Source of the DNA: Streptomyces triculaminicus
GTDB taxonomy: Bacteria > Actinomycetota > Actinomycetes > Streptomycetales > Streptomycetaceae
Direction: 5' to 3'
NCBI RefSeq assembly: GCF_017349075.1
Contig: NZ_JAFMOF010000001.1
Coordinates: 868,001-932,000, forward strand
Length of the DNA stretch: 64,000 nt
Position numbers and translations under genes: made by a program. Of this stretch, positions 29,572 through 48,781 are shown in pieces (position 1 is the first letter of the stretch; every line of letters begins with the position of its first letter). The notes under the pieces are model-generated. The model did not search any database. It saw only the letters and a program-made list of their open reading frames with translations, and was not told the DNA's origin.

Positions 29572-31698
29572 TTGAACATCTCACAGCGCAGGGGCGTATC
29601 ACGCCGGGCCGTACTCGCCGGTATCACCGCCGTGACGGCGGCGACGGCGGCCGGCTGCAGCGGCTCGAGCTCGGGGCGGGTGGCCTCCCCCGACGCCATG
29701 GAGTCCGTGGACCCCCGCGCTACGCAGTCGTTCAACAACGCCAAGGACGCCCTGCTGCTGCAGATCATGGCGCACCCCGACGACGACCTGTTCTTCATGA
29801 ACCCCGACGCCCAGCACCTGGTCACCGCGGGCGTCCCCGTCGTCTCCGTCTACGTCACCGCAGGCGAGGCCGTCGGCCAGAACTGGATCCCGGGCATGCC
29901 CCCGCCCAGGACCGACAAGGCCGCCTACTCCTCCGCCCGCCACCAGGGCCTGCGCCAGGCCTACGCCGAGATGATCGGCAAGGACAGGTTCACCCCCTGG
30001 AAGAAGTCCGTGATCGACCTTCCGGGTGGTGTCCGGGCCGAGATCGACGAGCTGACCAACGGCAGACGCGCGGCCCGGCTGATCTTCCTCAACATCGCCA
30101 TGCTCTCCGCCGGCAACACCCGGCTGCCCCAGCTGTGGGAGCGCCCGTACGCCGTGATGCAGAGCATGGTGGCCACCGGCTCGCCGTGCACCACCGTCAG
30201 CAGCTACCGCCACAAGACCCTGGTGGACGCGCTCGCCGGGATCATGGCGAAGTACGAGCCGACGGTCGTGCACACCATGGACCCCGACCCCGACTACCAG
30301 GTCCACGACGCCACGCACCCCAAGGACAACGACTACGGGGCGTGCTCGGACCACCGCGACCACACCCCGACCGCCCTCTTCACCTGGAAGGCGCTCTCCC
30401 AGTGGGTCGGGGAGACCACCCGGCGGGCCGGGCACCCGCCGCGCTTCACGGTCAACTCCTTCCGCGGCTACTACAACCAGCGCTGGCCCCACAACCTCCC
30501 CACCGAGGTCGTCGACGGCAAGCACCGCCTGGTCGAGGCCTACGGCGGCGAGCCCTCCTGGCAGTGCGGCAACACCGCCGGCTGCGGCGACTACGGCCAG
30601 GGCGGCGACCGCCCCCTGAAGAACCGCAAGGGCTGGATCCGCTCCACCCACTACCGCTACCCCGGCGCCACCGTCGCCGCCGACAGCGACCGCTCCGGCC
30701 GGCTGGAGGCCTACGGCGTCCTCGGCCTGCAGGCCGTGCGCTGGCAGGAGTCCGCCCCCGGGAGCGGCCGCTGGGGCGCGCCGCAGAACCTGGGCGGTGG
30801 GCCGCTGGCGCCCTCCCTGGCCGCCGTCAAGGACGCCAAGGGCCGCCGCCTGCTGTTCGCCCTGCGCTTCTCCGGCCTGGAGGGCCAGGGCCGCTCCAAC
30901 AGCCGCGAGATCGTCGTCCTGGAGCAGCGCACCCCCGGCGGCTCCTTCAAGGCCTGGACGGGCCTGGGCAACCCCGAGCGCAAGACCGAGCGCGGCCGCC
31001 GGGTGGGCATGCCCGCCGCCGTCGCCACCCCCGACGGCCGGGTCCACCTCTTCGTCCGCAACGCCGGCAAGGGCCTCTCCAGCCGCGTCCGCGAGGCCGA
31101 CGGCACCTGGGGCAAGTGGCAGAGCCTGCACGGCCAGGAGATCCAGGAGGGGCTGACCGTCACCCTGGACCGGCAGAACCGCGTCCACGTCTTCGGCGTC
31201 GGCCGCGACACCGTGCACCACTGGAGCCAGGAGGCCCCCGGCAAGCCGGTGCGCCACATGCCGCTCAAGGGCCTGCCGGGCCCCGGCGGCGACCGGGTGG
31301 GCGCCGCCCTCGGCCCGGACGGCGCGCTCACCGTCGTCTACCGCACGCCGGCCACCGCCGAGCCCGCCGCCTACCGCCTCACCGCCGACGGCTCCGGAAC
31401 CGACCGCACCACGGGCACCGGCCTGCGCTCCTTCGCCGGCTACGGGGAGCTCTCCGCGGCCACCGTCCCCCGGCGCGGCCGCACCGACTCGATGATGGTC
31501 CTCGGCCGCGCGGTGAGCGGCGGGATACAGCTCACCGACGCCGAGTCCGGGGACTCCCCGCTGCTCCCGCCCACCGCCTACGTGCCCGTGGGCTCCCCCG
31601 CCCTGCTCACCGACGCGGCCCACCGGCTGTGCGCCGTGGGCCTGAGCCCGGACGCCACCCCCTGGGTGTGGCGCCCGGCGCCGGGCTCCGGCGCCTGA
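29572..31698 (+). CDS. PIG-L family deacetylase, predicted lipoprotein with C-terminal beta-propeller-like region
   Basis: 708 residues from a TTG start. The N-terminus has twin Arg (SRRAVLAG) and a lipobox ending in AAGC with Cys29, so Tat-linked lipoprotein export is likely. Residues ~60-340 form a PIG-L/LmbE zinc deacetylase domain: AHPDDD (67-72) and SDHRDH near 260 supply ligands. The rest (~345-700) contains repeats around Trp such as TWGKWQSLHGQ, like beta-propeller/tectonin-type lectin repeats. Known family members remove acetyl from GlcNAc-type sugars; here the substrate is probably extracellular glycan (inference). Divergent from the S10 operon. Confidence 0.82.
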   Translation: MNISQRRGVSRRAVLAGITAVTAATAAGCSGSSSGRVASPDAMESVDPRATQSFNNAKDALLLQIMAHPDDDLFFMNPDAQHLVTAGVPVVSVYVTAGEAVGQNWIPGMPPPRTDKAAYSSARHQGLRQAYAEMIGKDRFTPWKKSVIDLPGGVRAEIDELTNGRRAARLIFLNIAMLSAGNTRLPQLWERPYAVMQSMVATGSPCTTVSSYRHKTLVDALAGIMAKYEPTVVHTMDPDPDYQVHDATHPKDNDYGACSDHRDHTPTALFTWKALSQWVGETTRRAGHPPRFTVNSFRGYYNQRWPHNLPTEVVDGKHRLVEAYGGEPSWQCGNTAGCGDYGQGGDRPLKNRKGWIRSTHYRYPGATVAADSDRSGRLEAYGVLGLQAVRWQESAPGSGRWGAPQNLGGGPLAPSLAAVKDAKGRRLLFALRFSGLEGQGRSNSREIVVLEQRTPGGSFKAWTGLGNPERKTERGRRVGMPAAVATPDGRVHLFVRNAGKGLSSRVREADGTWGKWQSLHGQEIQEGLTVTLDRQNRVHVFGVGRDTVHHWSQEAPGKPVRHMPLKGLPGPGGDRVGAALGPDGALTVVYRTPATAEPAAYRLTADGSGTDRTTGTGLRSFAGYGELSAATVPRRGRTDSMMVLGRAVSGGIQLTDAESGDSPLLPPTAYVPVGSPALLTDAAHRLCAVGLSPDATPWVWRPAPGSGA

Positions 31699-31796
31699 GG
31701 CTCCGTACGCGCCGGTTTCACCCGAATGGCCGAGGAGGACCCCTCCTCGGCCACCGCCACGTTCAAGCCGCGCCCCACAGGGGCAATGGCAAGGGC

Positions 31797-32801
31797 GTGC
31801 GCATTCACTTCACGGGCGTCGACCTCGGCCGGATCAGGGTGTCGGCGGAGCCCGACATCATGTGGGAGAACCTGTTGGCCGCCCACATGGTCCAGACGGG
31901 CCAGGGGCCCCTGGTCTTCGGGCAGTGGCGCGAGCGGATCCGCGGCCGGCTGACGGACCCCATGCGCCGGCTGCTGGCCCTGGCCCCGCCCCGGGGCTAC
32001 TCCCCCGACTTCCTCACCCCGCCGGAATCCGCCGAGGGGCTGCGCGACGGCCTCGACGCCATGCTGTCGCTGCCCCGCCGCACCCTCCGCCGCGACCTGG
32101 CGCTGCTGACGCCCGACCGCCGTGACCTGCACTTCGTCCGCGCCCTCGCCGAGGGCGAGAGCACGGCCCTGCACGCCCTGGGCGACGGCATCACCGCCTT
32201 CCACGACCTGGCGGTGCGGCCCTACCTCGACAAGCTGCGGGAGCACATTTCGGCCGACCGGGCCGCCCGCTCGCAGTCCATGCTGCACAGCGGCGGCGAG
32301 CACCTGCTGTCCACCCTCCACCCGGCCGTGCGCTGGAACCCGCCCGTGCTGGAGGTGGCGATCCCCGGCACCGACGAGGACGTCCATCTGGAGGGGCGCG
32401 GGCTGAGGCTCGTGCCCTCCTTCTTCTGCTGGCGCGCCCCGACCGTGCTGCGGGATCCGGAGCTGCCGCCCGTACTCGTCTACCCGGTCGTCCACGACCC
32501 CGGCTGGCTCCTGGACGTCCACGGCCCACGCGAGCACCGCGGCGAGCCGCCGCTGGCCGCCCTGCTGGGCCGTACCCGGGCCGAGGTCCTGGAGGCCACC
32601 GCGCGCGGCTGCACCACCAGCGAGCTCGCCCGCAAGGTGCGCATCGCCATGGCCACGGCCAGCCACCACGCCACCGTCCTGCGGGCCGCCGGGCTGATCA
32701 CCACGAACCGTACGAACGGCCGGGCGTACCACACCCTCAGCGTCCTGGGCCGGGACCTGCTCAACGGCCGGGGGCCGCTCGCGCGGGGCGGGGCCGGCTG
32801 A
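31797..32801 (+). CDS. ArsR-like winged-helix transcriptional regulator
   Basis: 334 residues from GTG 31797. The N-terminal ~230 residues start with FTGVDLGRIRVSAEPD, resembling the DUF5937-type domain found ahead of ArsR-like HTH domains in Streptomyces. The C-terminal ~80 residues are the winged helix: GCTTSELARKVRIAMATASH, HHATVLRAAGLITTNRTNGR and YHTLSVLGRDLL. There is no CxC metal site typical of metal-sensing ArsR proteins, so the ligand is unknown. An internal ATG at 31861 is a less likely start. Confidence 0.75.
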   Translation: MRIHFTGVDLGRIRVSAEPDIMWENLLAAHMVQTGQGPLVFGQWRERIRGRLTDPMRRLLALAPPRGYSPDFLTPPESAEGLRDGLDAMLSLPRRTLRRDLALLTPDRRDLHFVRALAEGESTALHALGDGITAFHDLAVRPYLDKLREHISADRAARSQSMLHSGGEHLLSTLHPAVRWNPPVLEVAIPGTDEDVHLEGRGLRLVPSFFCWRAPTVLRDPELPPVLVYPVVHDPGWLLDVHGPREHRGEPPLAALLGRTRAEVLEATARGCTTSELARKVRIAMATASHHATVLRAAGLITTNRTNGRAYHTLSVLGRDLLNGRGPLARGGAG

Positions 32802-32875
32802 GCCGCGCGGCCGCCCGGGCCGCCCACGGACCGGCTGCTGACGGACCGTCGGATCGTACGGCCTACCGTAGGCCC

Positions 32876-33742
32876 ATGCAGCAGCCGAATTCGCCCAGCC
32901 CAGGCCGACGGCTCTTGGCCGTCAGCGACCTGCACACCGGCATGACCGACAACGTGCCCATCGCCGAATCACTGCGCCCCACCACCGACGACGACTGGCT
33001 GATCGTGGCCGGCGACGTCGCCGAGAAGTTCGCGGACGTCGAGCGCACGCTCAAGCTGCTCGCCGGCCGCTTCGCCAAGGTCGTCTGGACCCCGGGCAAC
33101 CACGAGCTGTGGACGCCCCGCCCGGACCCGGTCGCCCTGCGCGGCCCGGCCCGCTACGAGCGGCTGGTCGAGCTGTGCCGGGGCATGGGCGTGGTGACGC
33201 CGGAGGACCCCTGGCCGGTATGGGACGGCGAGGGCGGCCCGGTGGCCGTGGCGCCGCTGTTCACGCTGTACGACTACACCTTCCGCACCCCCACGGCCGC
33301 CACCAAGCAGGAGTCGCTGGCCCAGGCCCGGGCGGCGGGCATCGTGTGCACGGACGAGTACCTGCTGCACACCGAGCCGTACGAGGGCGCCGAGGACTGG
33401 TGCCGGGCGCGGGTCGCGGCCACCGAGGAGCGGCTGGCGGCGCACGACCCGTCCGTACCGCTGGTGCTCGTCAACCACTGGCCGCTGGTGCGCGAGCCCA
33501 CGGAGGTCATGACGTACCAGGAGTTCACCCAGTGGTGCGGCACCGTCCTCACCCGGGACTGGCACACCCGGTTCAACACCGCCGCGGTGGTGTACGGCCA
33601 TCTGCACATCCCCCGGACCACCTGGTACGACGGGGTCCGGTTCGAGGAGGTCTCGATCGGCTATCCGAGGGAATGGCGGCGCCGGGGCCACCCCAAGGGG
33701 CTGCTGCGGCAGATCCTGCCGTACGTCCCGGAAGAGGCCTGA
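32876..33742 (+). CDS. Metallophosphoesterase, PptH-like
   Basis: 288-residue calcineurin-type phosphoesterase with all metal motifs: SDLHTG, AGDVAE, PGNHELW, VNHWPL and YGHLHIPRTTWYDG. From memory, close relatives in Streptomyces sit beside a phosphopantetheinyl transferase, and mycobacterial PptH (next to PptT) removes 4'-phosphopantetheine from carrier proteins. No such transferase gene is present here, so the function assignment is an inference. ATG start without a strong Shine-Dalgarno; convergent with tuf across a bidirectional terminator. Confidence 0.8.
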   Translation: MQQPNSPSPGRRLLAVSDLHTGMTDNVPIAESLRPTTDDDWLIVAGDVAEKFADVERTLKLLAGRFAKVVWTPGNHELWTPRPDPVALRGPARYERLVELCRGMGVVTPEDPWPVWDGEGGPVAVAPLFTLYDYTFRTPTAATKQESLAQARAAGIVCTDEYLLHTEPYEGAEDWCRARVAATEERLAAHDPSVPLVLVNHWPLVREPTEVMTYQEFTQWCGTVLTRDWHTRFNTAAVVYGHLHIPRTTWYDGVRFEEVSIGYPREWRRRGHPKGLLRQILPYVPEEA

Positions 33743-33790
33743 GCGGCCGGAAGCGGTCCGGGAAGAGCCCGAAACGGTCCGGGAAAAGGC

Positions 33791-33828
33791 GAGAGGGCCC
33801 GCACACCCGAAGGTGTGCGGGCCCTCTC
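33791..33828. terminator. Bidirectional terminator between the phosphoesterase gene and tuf
   Basis: A perfect 17-bp stem (33791-33807 with 33812-33828), loop CGAA, between two convergent genes; about 20 bp beyond the tuf stop. Confidence 0.9.
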
Positions 33829-33850
33829 AGACCGTCAAGTAAGAGAGAAC

Positions 33851-35044
<1,194 letters not shown>

Positions 35045-35152
35045 TGGGGTCCTCCTGGGAGTGGTTCTGTACGCCTTACTTCGATCGGCGCCAGGGATCT
35101 TTGCTGGGGAGCCGGCTGCCGGGGCACCCGCGGCGAAACCTTACGGTTTGCC

Positions 35153-35179
35153 GTGGTATGCCCCAACAGTCGGTGTCAA
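35153..35179 (-). promoter_or_regulatory. Possible tuf promoter in the fusA-tuf gap
   Basis: TTGACA (35179-35174) and TACCAC (35158-35153) on the minus strand with a short 15-bp spacer, about 110 bp upstream of tuf. A dedicated promoter between fusA and tuf has been described in Streptomyces, which supports the location; the exact boxes are uncertain. Confidence 0.45.
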
Positions 35180-35217
35180 GCCTACGGCGTGAGCCTCGTC
35201 TGTGGAGACGGAGCTCG

Positions 35218-37341
<2,124 letters not shown>

Positions 37342-37380
37342 ATGGCTCAGTCTTCTCTCGGTTCTCGATGGGGGTAGCGA

Positions 37381-37851
37381 CTACCAGCGGTAGTGCGCGA
37401 AGGCCTTGTTGGACTCGGCCATCTTGTGCGTGTCCTCACGCTTCTTGACCGAGGCGCCGAGACCGTTCGAGGCGTCCAGCAGCTCGTTCATGAGGCGCTC
37501 GGTCATGGTCTTCTCGCGACGGGCGCGGGAGTAACCGACCAGCCAGCGCAGCGCCAGGGTGGAGGCGCGGCCCGGACGGACCTCGACCGGCACCTGGTAG
37601 GTGGCGCCACCGACACGGCGGGACTTGACCTCGAGAGCCGGCTTCACGTTCTCGAGAGCGCGCTTGAGGGTGATGACCGGGTCGTTGCCGGTCTTCTCGC
37701 GCAGACCCTCCATGGCGCCGTACACGATGCGCTCGGCGGTGGAGCGCTTGCCGTGCAGGAGGATCTTGTTGATCAGCGACGTCACCAGGGGGGAGCCGTA
37801 AACCGGGTCGATGATGACCGGGCGCTTCGGGGCGGGGCCCTTACGAGGCAT
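37381..37851 (-). CDS. rpsG: 30S ribosomal protein S7
   Basis: Head assembly initiator and, in E. coli, translational repressor of the str operon. 156 residues: [60 protein letters not shown] and AFAHYRW end. ATG two bases after rpsL's stop, so translation is likely coupled. Confidence 0.98.
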   Translation of the reverse strand: MPRKGPAPKRPVIIDPVYGSPLVTSLINKILLHGKRSTAERIVYGAMEGLREKTGNDPVITLKRALENVKPALEVKSRRVGGATYQVPVEVRPGRASTLALRWLVGYSRARREKTMTERLMNELLDASNGLGASVKKREDTHKMAESNKAFAHYRW

Positions 37852-37853
37852 TC

Positions 37854-38225
37854 TTACTTCTCCTTCTTGGCGCCGTAGCGGCTGCGAGCCTGCTTACGGT
37901 TCTTGACGCCCTGCGTGTCGAGGGAACCACGGATGATCTTGTAGCGAACACCCGGCAGGTCCTTCACACGGCCACCGCGGACGAGCACGATGGAGTGCTC
38001 CTGCAGGTTGTGGCCCTCACCCGGAATGTAAGCGGTGACCTCGATGCCGGAGGTCAGACGCACACGCGCGACCTTACGGAGCGCCGAGTTCGGCTTCTTC
38101 GGGGTGGTCGTGAAAACACGCGTGCAGACGCCACGACGCTGGGGCGAACCCTCGAGTGCGGGCGTCTTGTTCTTCTCGACCTTGTCCTGCCGGCCCTTTC
38201 GGACCAGCTGCTGGATCGTAGGCAC
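37854..38225 (-). CDS. rpsL: 30S ribosomal protein S12
   Basis: Decoding-centre protein and streptomycin-resistance locus. 123 residues from GTG ([19 protein letters not shown]). The [13 protein letters not shown] loop with Lys43/Lys44 and [11 protein letters not shown] with Lys88, Asp89 and Pro91 are wild type, so there is no sign of streptomycin resistance here. GGAGAA precedes the start. First gene of the str operon. Confidence 0.98.
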   Translation of the reverse strand: MPTIQQLVRKGRQDKVEKNKTPALEGSPQRRGVCTRVFTTTPKKPNSALRKVARVRLTSGIEVTAYIPGEGHNLQEHSIVLVRGGRVKDLPGVRYKIIRGSLDTQGVKNRKQARSRYGAKKEK

Positions 38226-38438
38226 CGTTTCTCCGGTTTCTGTGTGCCGATCACGATAAAACTAACCTGGAACCACCGACCCACGCGGTCGGGTGTGTCG
38301 AAGGCTGCAGATCCCACCGAATGGTGGATTGAGCAGATTTCGGTGTCTCCGAACGGTTCAGCTCCGTCCGGTTCCGAGCTTCTCGCACGGTTTGAAGGCA
38401 CGCACGAGAGCCCAGGGACACCCCAGGCACAAGGTCAG
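38226..38438 (-). promoter_or_regulatory. 5' leader of the str operon, with the hairpin element shared with the S10 leader
   Basis: About 210 bases between promoter and rpsL. The element at 38272-38300 matches 29039-29067 in the S10 leader at 27 of 29 positions. In RNA sense its core CCGACC-GCGTG-GGTCGG folds into a six-base-pair stem with a five-base loop. Distance to the start codon is about 50 nt here and 90 nt in the S10 leader. No coding potential seen. Confidence 0.6.
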
Positions 38439-38467
38439 AGCGTACCTACCGCATGGGCTGGGGTCAA
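38439..38467 (-). promoter_or_regulatory. Promoter of the str operon
   Basis: Minus-strand TTGACC (38467-38462), 17-bp spacer, TACGCT (38444-38439). The -35 lies in TGTTTTGACCC, shared with the rplM promoter. It begins 50 bp after the end of the upstream regulator gene. Confidence 0.7.
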
Positions 38468-38516
38468 AACAAATGCACACACGGAGGACACCCCTGTGGC
38501 CTGCGCAGGTCGCGGA

Positions 38517-39020
38517 TCAAAGGGGCCTCGCGGGGCGCGCCGGGGGTCGCCGAACGGGTGACGTCGGCCACACTCGGCGGTCGGCCGACACGCCCCCCGG
38601 AGCGGGGCGGGTCTCCTCCGGACGGGCCCCACTGACGGCGAGGATCATCTCCGTCATCTCCACGAACTGGCGGCGGTGACTGTCCGGGATGCCCAGCATC
38701 TCGGCGGCCTCCGGCGGCGTCACGCGCCCGGCGGGCGTCCCGCCCGGCAGCGGGAGGTCCTCCGCGGACGCCTTCCCGGACTCGATCAGCATGTCGCGCA
38801 GCCCGACGCCCAGGACCCGCGCCAGCGCGCGCATGGTCTCCAGGTCCGGCAGGCTCCGGCGCTGCAGCAACCGGGTCACCGCCGCGCGATGCACCCCGGC
38901 GTCCTCCGCCAGCCGCGACCTGCCACCGCCCCGCGGGCTGTCGATGTCGTATCCGCGCTCCCGCATCAGATGCTCGACCCAGCCCGCGAACCGCTCCATG
39001 TCCGAGCCCTTTTCGCCCAT
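38517..39020 (-). CDS. Helix-turn-helix (XRE-type) regulator upstream of the str operon
   Basis: 167 residues from ATG 39020, with GGAGGGA 8 bp upstream. Residues ~5-80 look like an HTH domain: MERFAGWVEHLMRERGYDID, SRLAEDAGVHRAAVTRLLQR (helices 2-3), SLPDLETMRALARVLGVGLR. A middle acidic helix region (TPPEAAEMLGIPDSHRRQFV) and a Pro/Arg-rich tail follow. Targets are unknown. It is read towards rpsL, and the upstream divergent region has repeated TTGCG/CGCAA half-sites, so autoregulation is a reasonable guess. Confidence 0.75.
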   Translation of the reverse strand: MGEKGSDMERFAGWVEHLMRERGYDIDSPRGGGRSRLAEDAGVHRAAVTRLLQRRSLPDLETMRALARVLGVGLRDMLIESGKASAEDLPLPGGTPAGRVTPPEAAEMLGIPDSHRRQFVEMTEMILAVSGARPEETRPAPGGVSADRRVWPTSPVRRPPARPARPL

Positions 39021-39380
39021 GACACGCTCCCTCCGCACCCAGCACCCTAGCGTCCGATCGCGCACGCAATAACCAGGATGGAGTGCGTGCCCGCAACTGG
39101 CTACCTCGCGGGGGAAATCCACGCCAGAGGTTGGGCTATCTGGTGCGTTGCCGCCGTGACGGCAGGCGCGGAGAGTCGCCCGAAGCTCGCTTGTTGCGCT
39201 CTCGCACGCAAGCTGAGGACGGTTCATTGCGTAGACGCAACAAACCGCCACTCTGACACTCCGTCTCCTCAGGAGGACGTTCTGTGATACAGACCGGACG
39301 ACCGGTTTGAACGTAAGATCGATTACGCCGCCAGGCGCGGGGAGATGCCGGGGATACGGGAGAGGGGCGGGGAAGCGGTC
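39021..39380. promoter_or_regulatory. Divergent intergenic region with TTGCG/CGCAA half-site repeats
   Basis: 360 bp between the HTH gene (minus) and the coiled-coil gene (plus). It contains the palindrome TTGCGTAGACGCAA at 39227-39240, a looser pair TTGCG-N8-CGCAA at 39194-39211, a single CGCAA near 39066, and TTGCCGCCGTGACGGCAG near 39147. These look like operator sites for a dimeric regulator. A minute ORF (39284-39310) with a strong Shine-Dalgarno is discussed among the findings. No other gene is seen. Confidence 0.45.
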
Positions 39381-40073
39381 ATGTGGGGACGCAAGCGGGC
39401 GAAGCCCTCCTACGAGGAGATGCTGGCGGAGGCCCGGGAGGGCTTCGCGGGGATGCTCGACATGGCGGACGACTCGCTCCGCATGACCATGGAGACCTTC
39501 GAGACGCTGACCGACATGCGGGCCGCCGTCGAGGAGCTGCTCGACGAGGGCGCCGGCCTGCCGGCCCGGTCGATCCGCGCGCGGCTGCCGGACGTAGAGA
39601 ACCTCCGGCGCGACGCCCGCGACAGGTCTGCGGAGTACGAGAAGGTGCGCGTCTCGTGGCGCGAGGGCGCGGACGAGGCGGACTTCGAGTCGCTGACACC
39701 GGCCGCCGAGTACCTCACGGAGTACATCTCCTCCTGCGCTCCCACCATGGAGCGGCTGAACGAGCTCGTCAACGGCCTCGGCGACCTCTACGCCACGCTG
39801 GCGGAGCTGCTCCGCACGCTCACCCCCATCCGCGAGCGGGCGCACGCCGCCCTGTCCGCCGCGGCCGGCGAGCTGGCCTGGGCGGGGCCCGCGACCCAGG
39901 GCAAGTTCGCGCTGGAGGTGCGGCTCAACGCCATCGGGGACCGGCTGCGCGACCTGGACGCCGGCGTCGTCGACCTCGAGCCGGACCGGGCGGTCGCCGA
40001 CCGGTACTACGAGGTGGAGGCGGCGATAGCGGAGATCCGGGAGGCGACGCTCCTGCTGGGGCCTGCGTACTGA
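39381..40073 (+). CDS. Hypothetical coiled-coil protein
   Basis: I do not recognise a family. From ATG 39381 (GGGGAAG upstream) the product is 230 residues, strongly acidic, Ala/Glu/Leu-rich and probably all-helical: MWGRKRAKPSYEEMLAEARE, METFETLTDMRAAVEELLDE, TPIRERAHAALSAAAGELAW, VADRYYEVEAAIAEIREATL. No signal peptide or membrane helix. An ATG 36 bp upstream is also in frame but has no proper spacing. Divergent from the HTH gene, convergent with rpoC. Confidence 0.65.
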   Translation: MWGRKRAKPSYEEMLAEAREGFAGMLDMADDSLRMTMETFETLTDMRAAVEELLDEGAGLPARSIRARLPDVENLRRDARDRSAEYEKVRVSWREGADEADFESLTPAAEYLTEYISSCAPTMERLNELVNGLGDLYATLAELLRTLTPIRERAHAALSAAAGELAWAGPATQGKFALEVRLNAIGDRLRDLDAGVVDLEPDRAVADRYYEVEAAIAEIREATLLLGPAY

Positions 40074-40105
40074 CCCGGCCCCTGGAAGCACCCCTGGAAA
40101 CGCCG

Positions 40106-40141
40106 CAGGGCGGCCACCCCATGATCGGGGTGACCGCCCTG
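40106..40141. terminator. Bidirectional terminator between the coiled-coil gene and rpoC
   Basis: A 15-position stem with one mismatch (40106-40120 with 40127-40141) and a 6-base loop between two convergent genes. Confidence 0.8.
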
Positions 40142-40156
40142 ACGAGGCAGCGATGA

Positions 40157-44056
<3,900 letters not shown>

Positions 44057-44142
44057 TTGTCGTCAATCCCTCTTTCAGGGTTCGTGCCCCCTCGCGCTAG
44101 CGAGTTATGGGCTCTACATCAGTGGTCTGGGGGTCCGGGGAC

Positions 44143-44172
44143 GGTGGGGGGCTTCCGGGGAAGCCCCCCACC
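44143..44172 (-). terminator. Hairpin in the rpoB-rpoC gap
   Basis: Inverted repeat 44143-44154 with 44161-44172, 6-base loop, just after rpoB. The two genes must be balanced, so this is more likely a processing or stability element than a full terminator. Confidence 0.5.
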
Positions 44173-44179
44173 AGACCCG

Positions 44180-47662
<3,483 letters not shown>

Positions 47663-47823
47663 GAGGGGGTCCTTCCGAGGGCTCGGACTCACTACGCGCG
47701 TACCGGTCCCACTCCGCACATAGGAGAGAAATCCCAGCTCAGGGGGTTTCCATCAGCTGTGCTCGGAAGTGGGCATGCCCCTGGTGACGGGCAGGGAGCA
47801 GCTAACAGGCAGCGCAAAGGGTC

Positions 47824-47852
47824 AGTGTAGCCACTTGGCCCACTGATGTCCA
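47824..47852 (-). promoter_or_regulatory. Promoter of rpoBC
   Basis: Minus-strand TGGACA (47852-47847), 17-bp spacer, TACACT (47829-47824). It lies downstream of the rplL terminator and about 160 bp before rpoB, so rpoBC can be expressed apart from rplJL. Confidence 0.65.
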
Positions 47853-48208
47853 GAGCGGATTTCCGGAGACCGGTGCGATACCAATCTCTCCCTCCGGGAT
47901 CCTCTGTTGTTCTCTTCGCCCGGCGCCTGCCCGACGCAATGCCATGCGCCACGAGCGCATGACCATACTTCCCTCTCCGCCTTCGATCCATGCCTCGGAG
48001 GGAGGACCGATGCGGCGGTGCGTCCTGCGACGCGTCCTGAGAATCGCGCGCGGCGTGCCGTTCGTCAAGGCCTCTCGGCCTCCGGCCGGCCCCTCGTGGC
48101 GGCCGCACGGCCCGCCGACGGCGGCCCCGGTGGACGCGGCCACGACAGGACAACGAAGATCACCATACTCGTCCCCGCGAGCTACCGCGCGCATCCCTCC
48201 CGGGAACG
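47853..48208. other. Intergenic stretch between rplL terminator and rpoB promoter; no gene supported
   Basis: About 355 bp. Short open frames exist on both strands, including one on the plus strand after GGAGGGAGG near 48010, but none resembles a known protein or shows convincing composition. Nothing else is recognised. Confidence 0.5.
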
Positions 48209-48246
48209 CCTAAGGGCGACCACCCGCATGGGTGATCGCCCTTAGG
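48209..48246 (-). terminator. Terminator downstream of rplL
   Basis: A 17-position stem with one mismatch (48209-48225 with 48230-48246), loop GCAT, 42 bp beyond the rplL stop. Confidence 0.75.
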
Positions 48247-48288
48247 TTACTGACTTACGTCAGACAGGAGTCAACGGACTCCGTGAAG

Positions 48289-48675
48289 TCACTTGACCTC
48301 GACGGAGGCGCCGGCGCCCTTGAGGGCCTCGGCGGCCTTCTCCGCGGCGTCCTTGGCGACCTTCTCGAGGACCGGCTTCGGGGTGCCGTCGACGAGGTCC
48401 TTGGCCTCCTTCAGACCCAGGGAGGTCAGCTCGCGCACGACCTTGATGACCTGGATCTTCTTGTCACCGGCGGCGGTGAGGATGACGTCGAACTCGTCCT
48501 GCTCCTCGACGGCGGCGGCGGCGTCGCCACCGGCGACACCGGCGACCATGACCGGCGCGGCAGCGGCGGCGGTGACGTCGAACTTCTCCTCGAACGCCGC
48601 GACGAACGCGGACAGCTCGATGAGGGTCATCTCCTCGAACTGCGCGAGCAGCTCGTCCTGGGTGAGCTTCGCCAT
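48289..48675 (-). CDS. rplL: 50S ribosomal protein L7/L12
   Basis: Flexible stalk protein that recruits translational GTPases. 128 residues: N-terminal dimerisation helices [20 protein letters not shown], an Ala-rich hinge with [15 protein letters not shown], and the C-terminal domain [40 protein letters not shown]. Follows rplJ by about 105 bp. Confidence 0.98.
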   Translation of the reverse strand: MAKLTQDELLAQFEEMTLIELSAFVAAFEEKFDVTAAAAAPVMVAGVAGGDAAAAVEEQDEFDVILTAAGDKKIQVIKVVRELTSLGLKEAKDLVDGTPKPVLEKVAKDAAEKAAEALKGAGASVEVK

Positions 48676-48781
48676 GATGGCGGTCCTTCCACTAATTCGG
48701 CAGGTGCCGGATGTACATGTCGGCGGGCGTACGGCCCGCTACGACCGGTGCCGGGTGGCACCGATCAATGCGCGAGCCGAA

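Noticed and set aside
33743..33790. CGGTCCGGGAA repeated twice just before the tuf terminator
   Set aside because: Short imperfect duplication in a convergent intergenic gap; no evidence of function.
37854..38225. Possible streptomycin resistance in S12
   Set aside because: Lys43/Lys44, Lys88 and Pro91 positions are all wild type.
47802..48194. Open frames in the rplL-rpoB gap on both strands, including one after GGAGGGAGG near 48010
   Set aside because: No motif, no convincing codon pattern, and the region fits a transcript leader with the rpoB promoter. Kept as non-coding.
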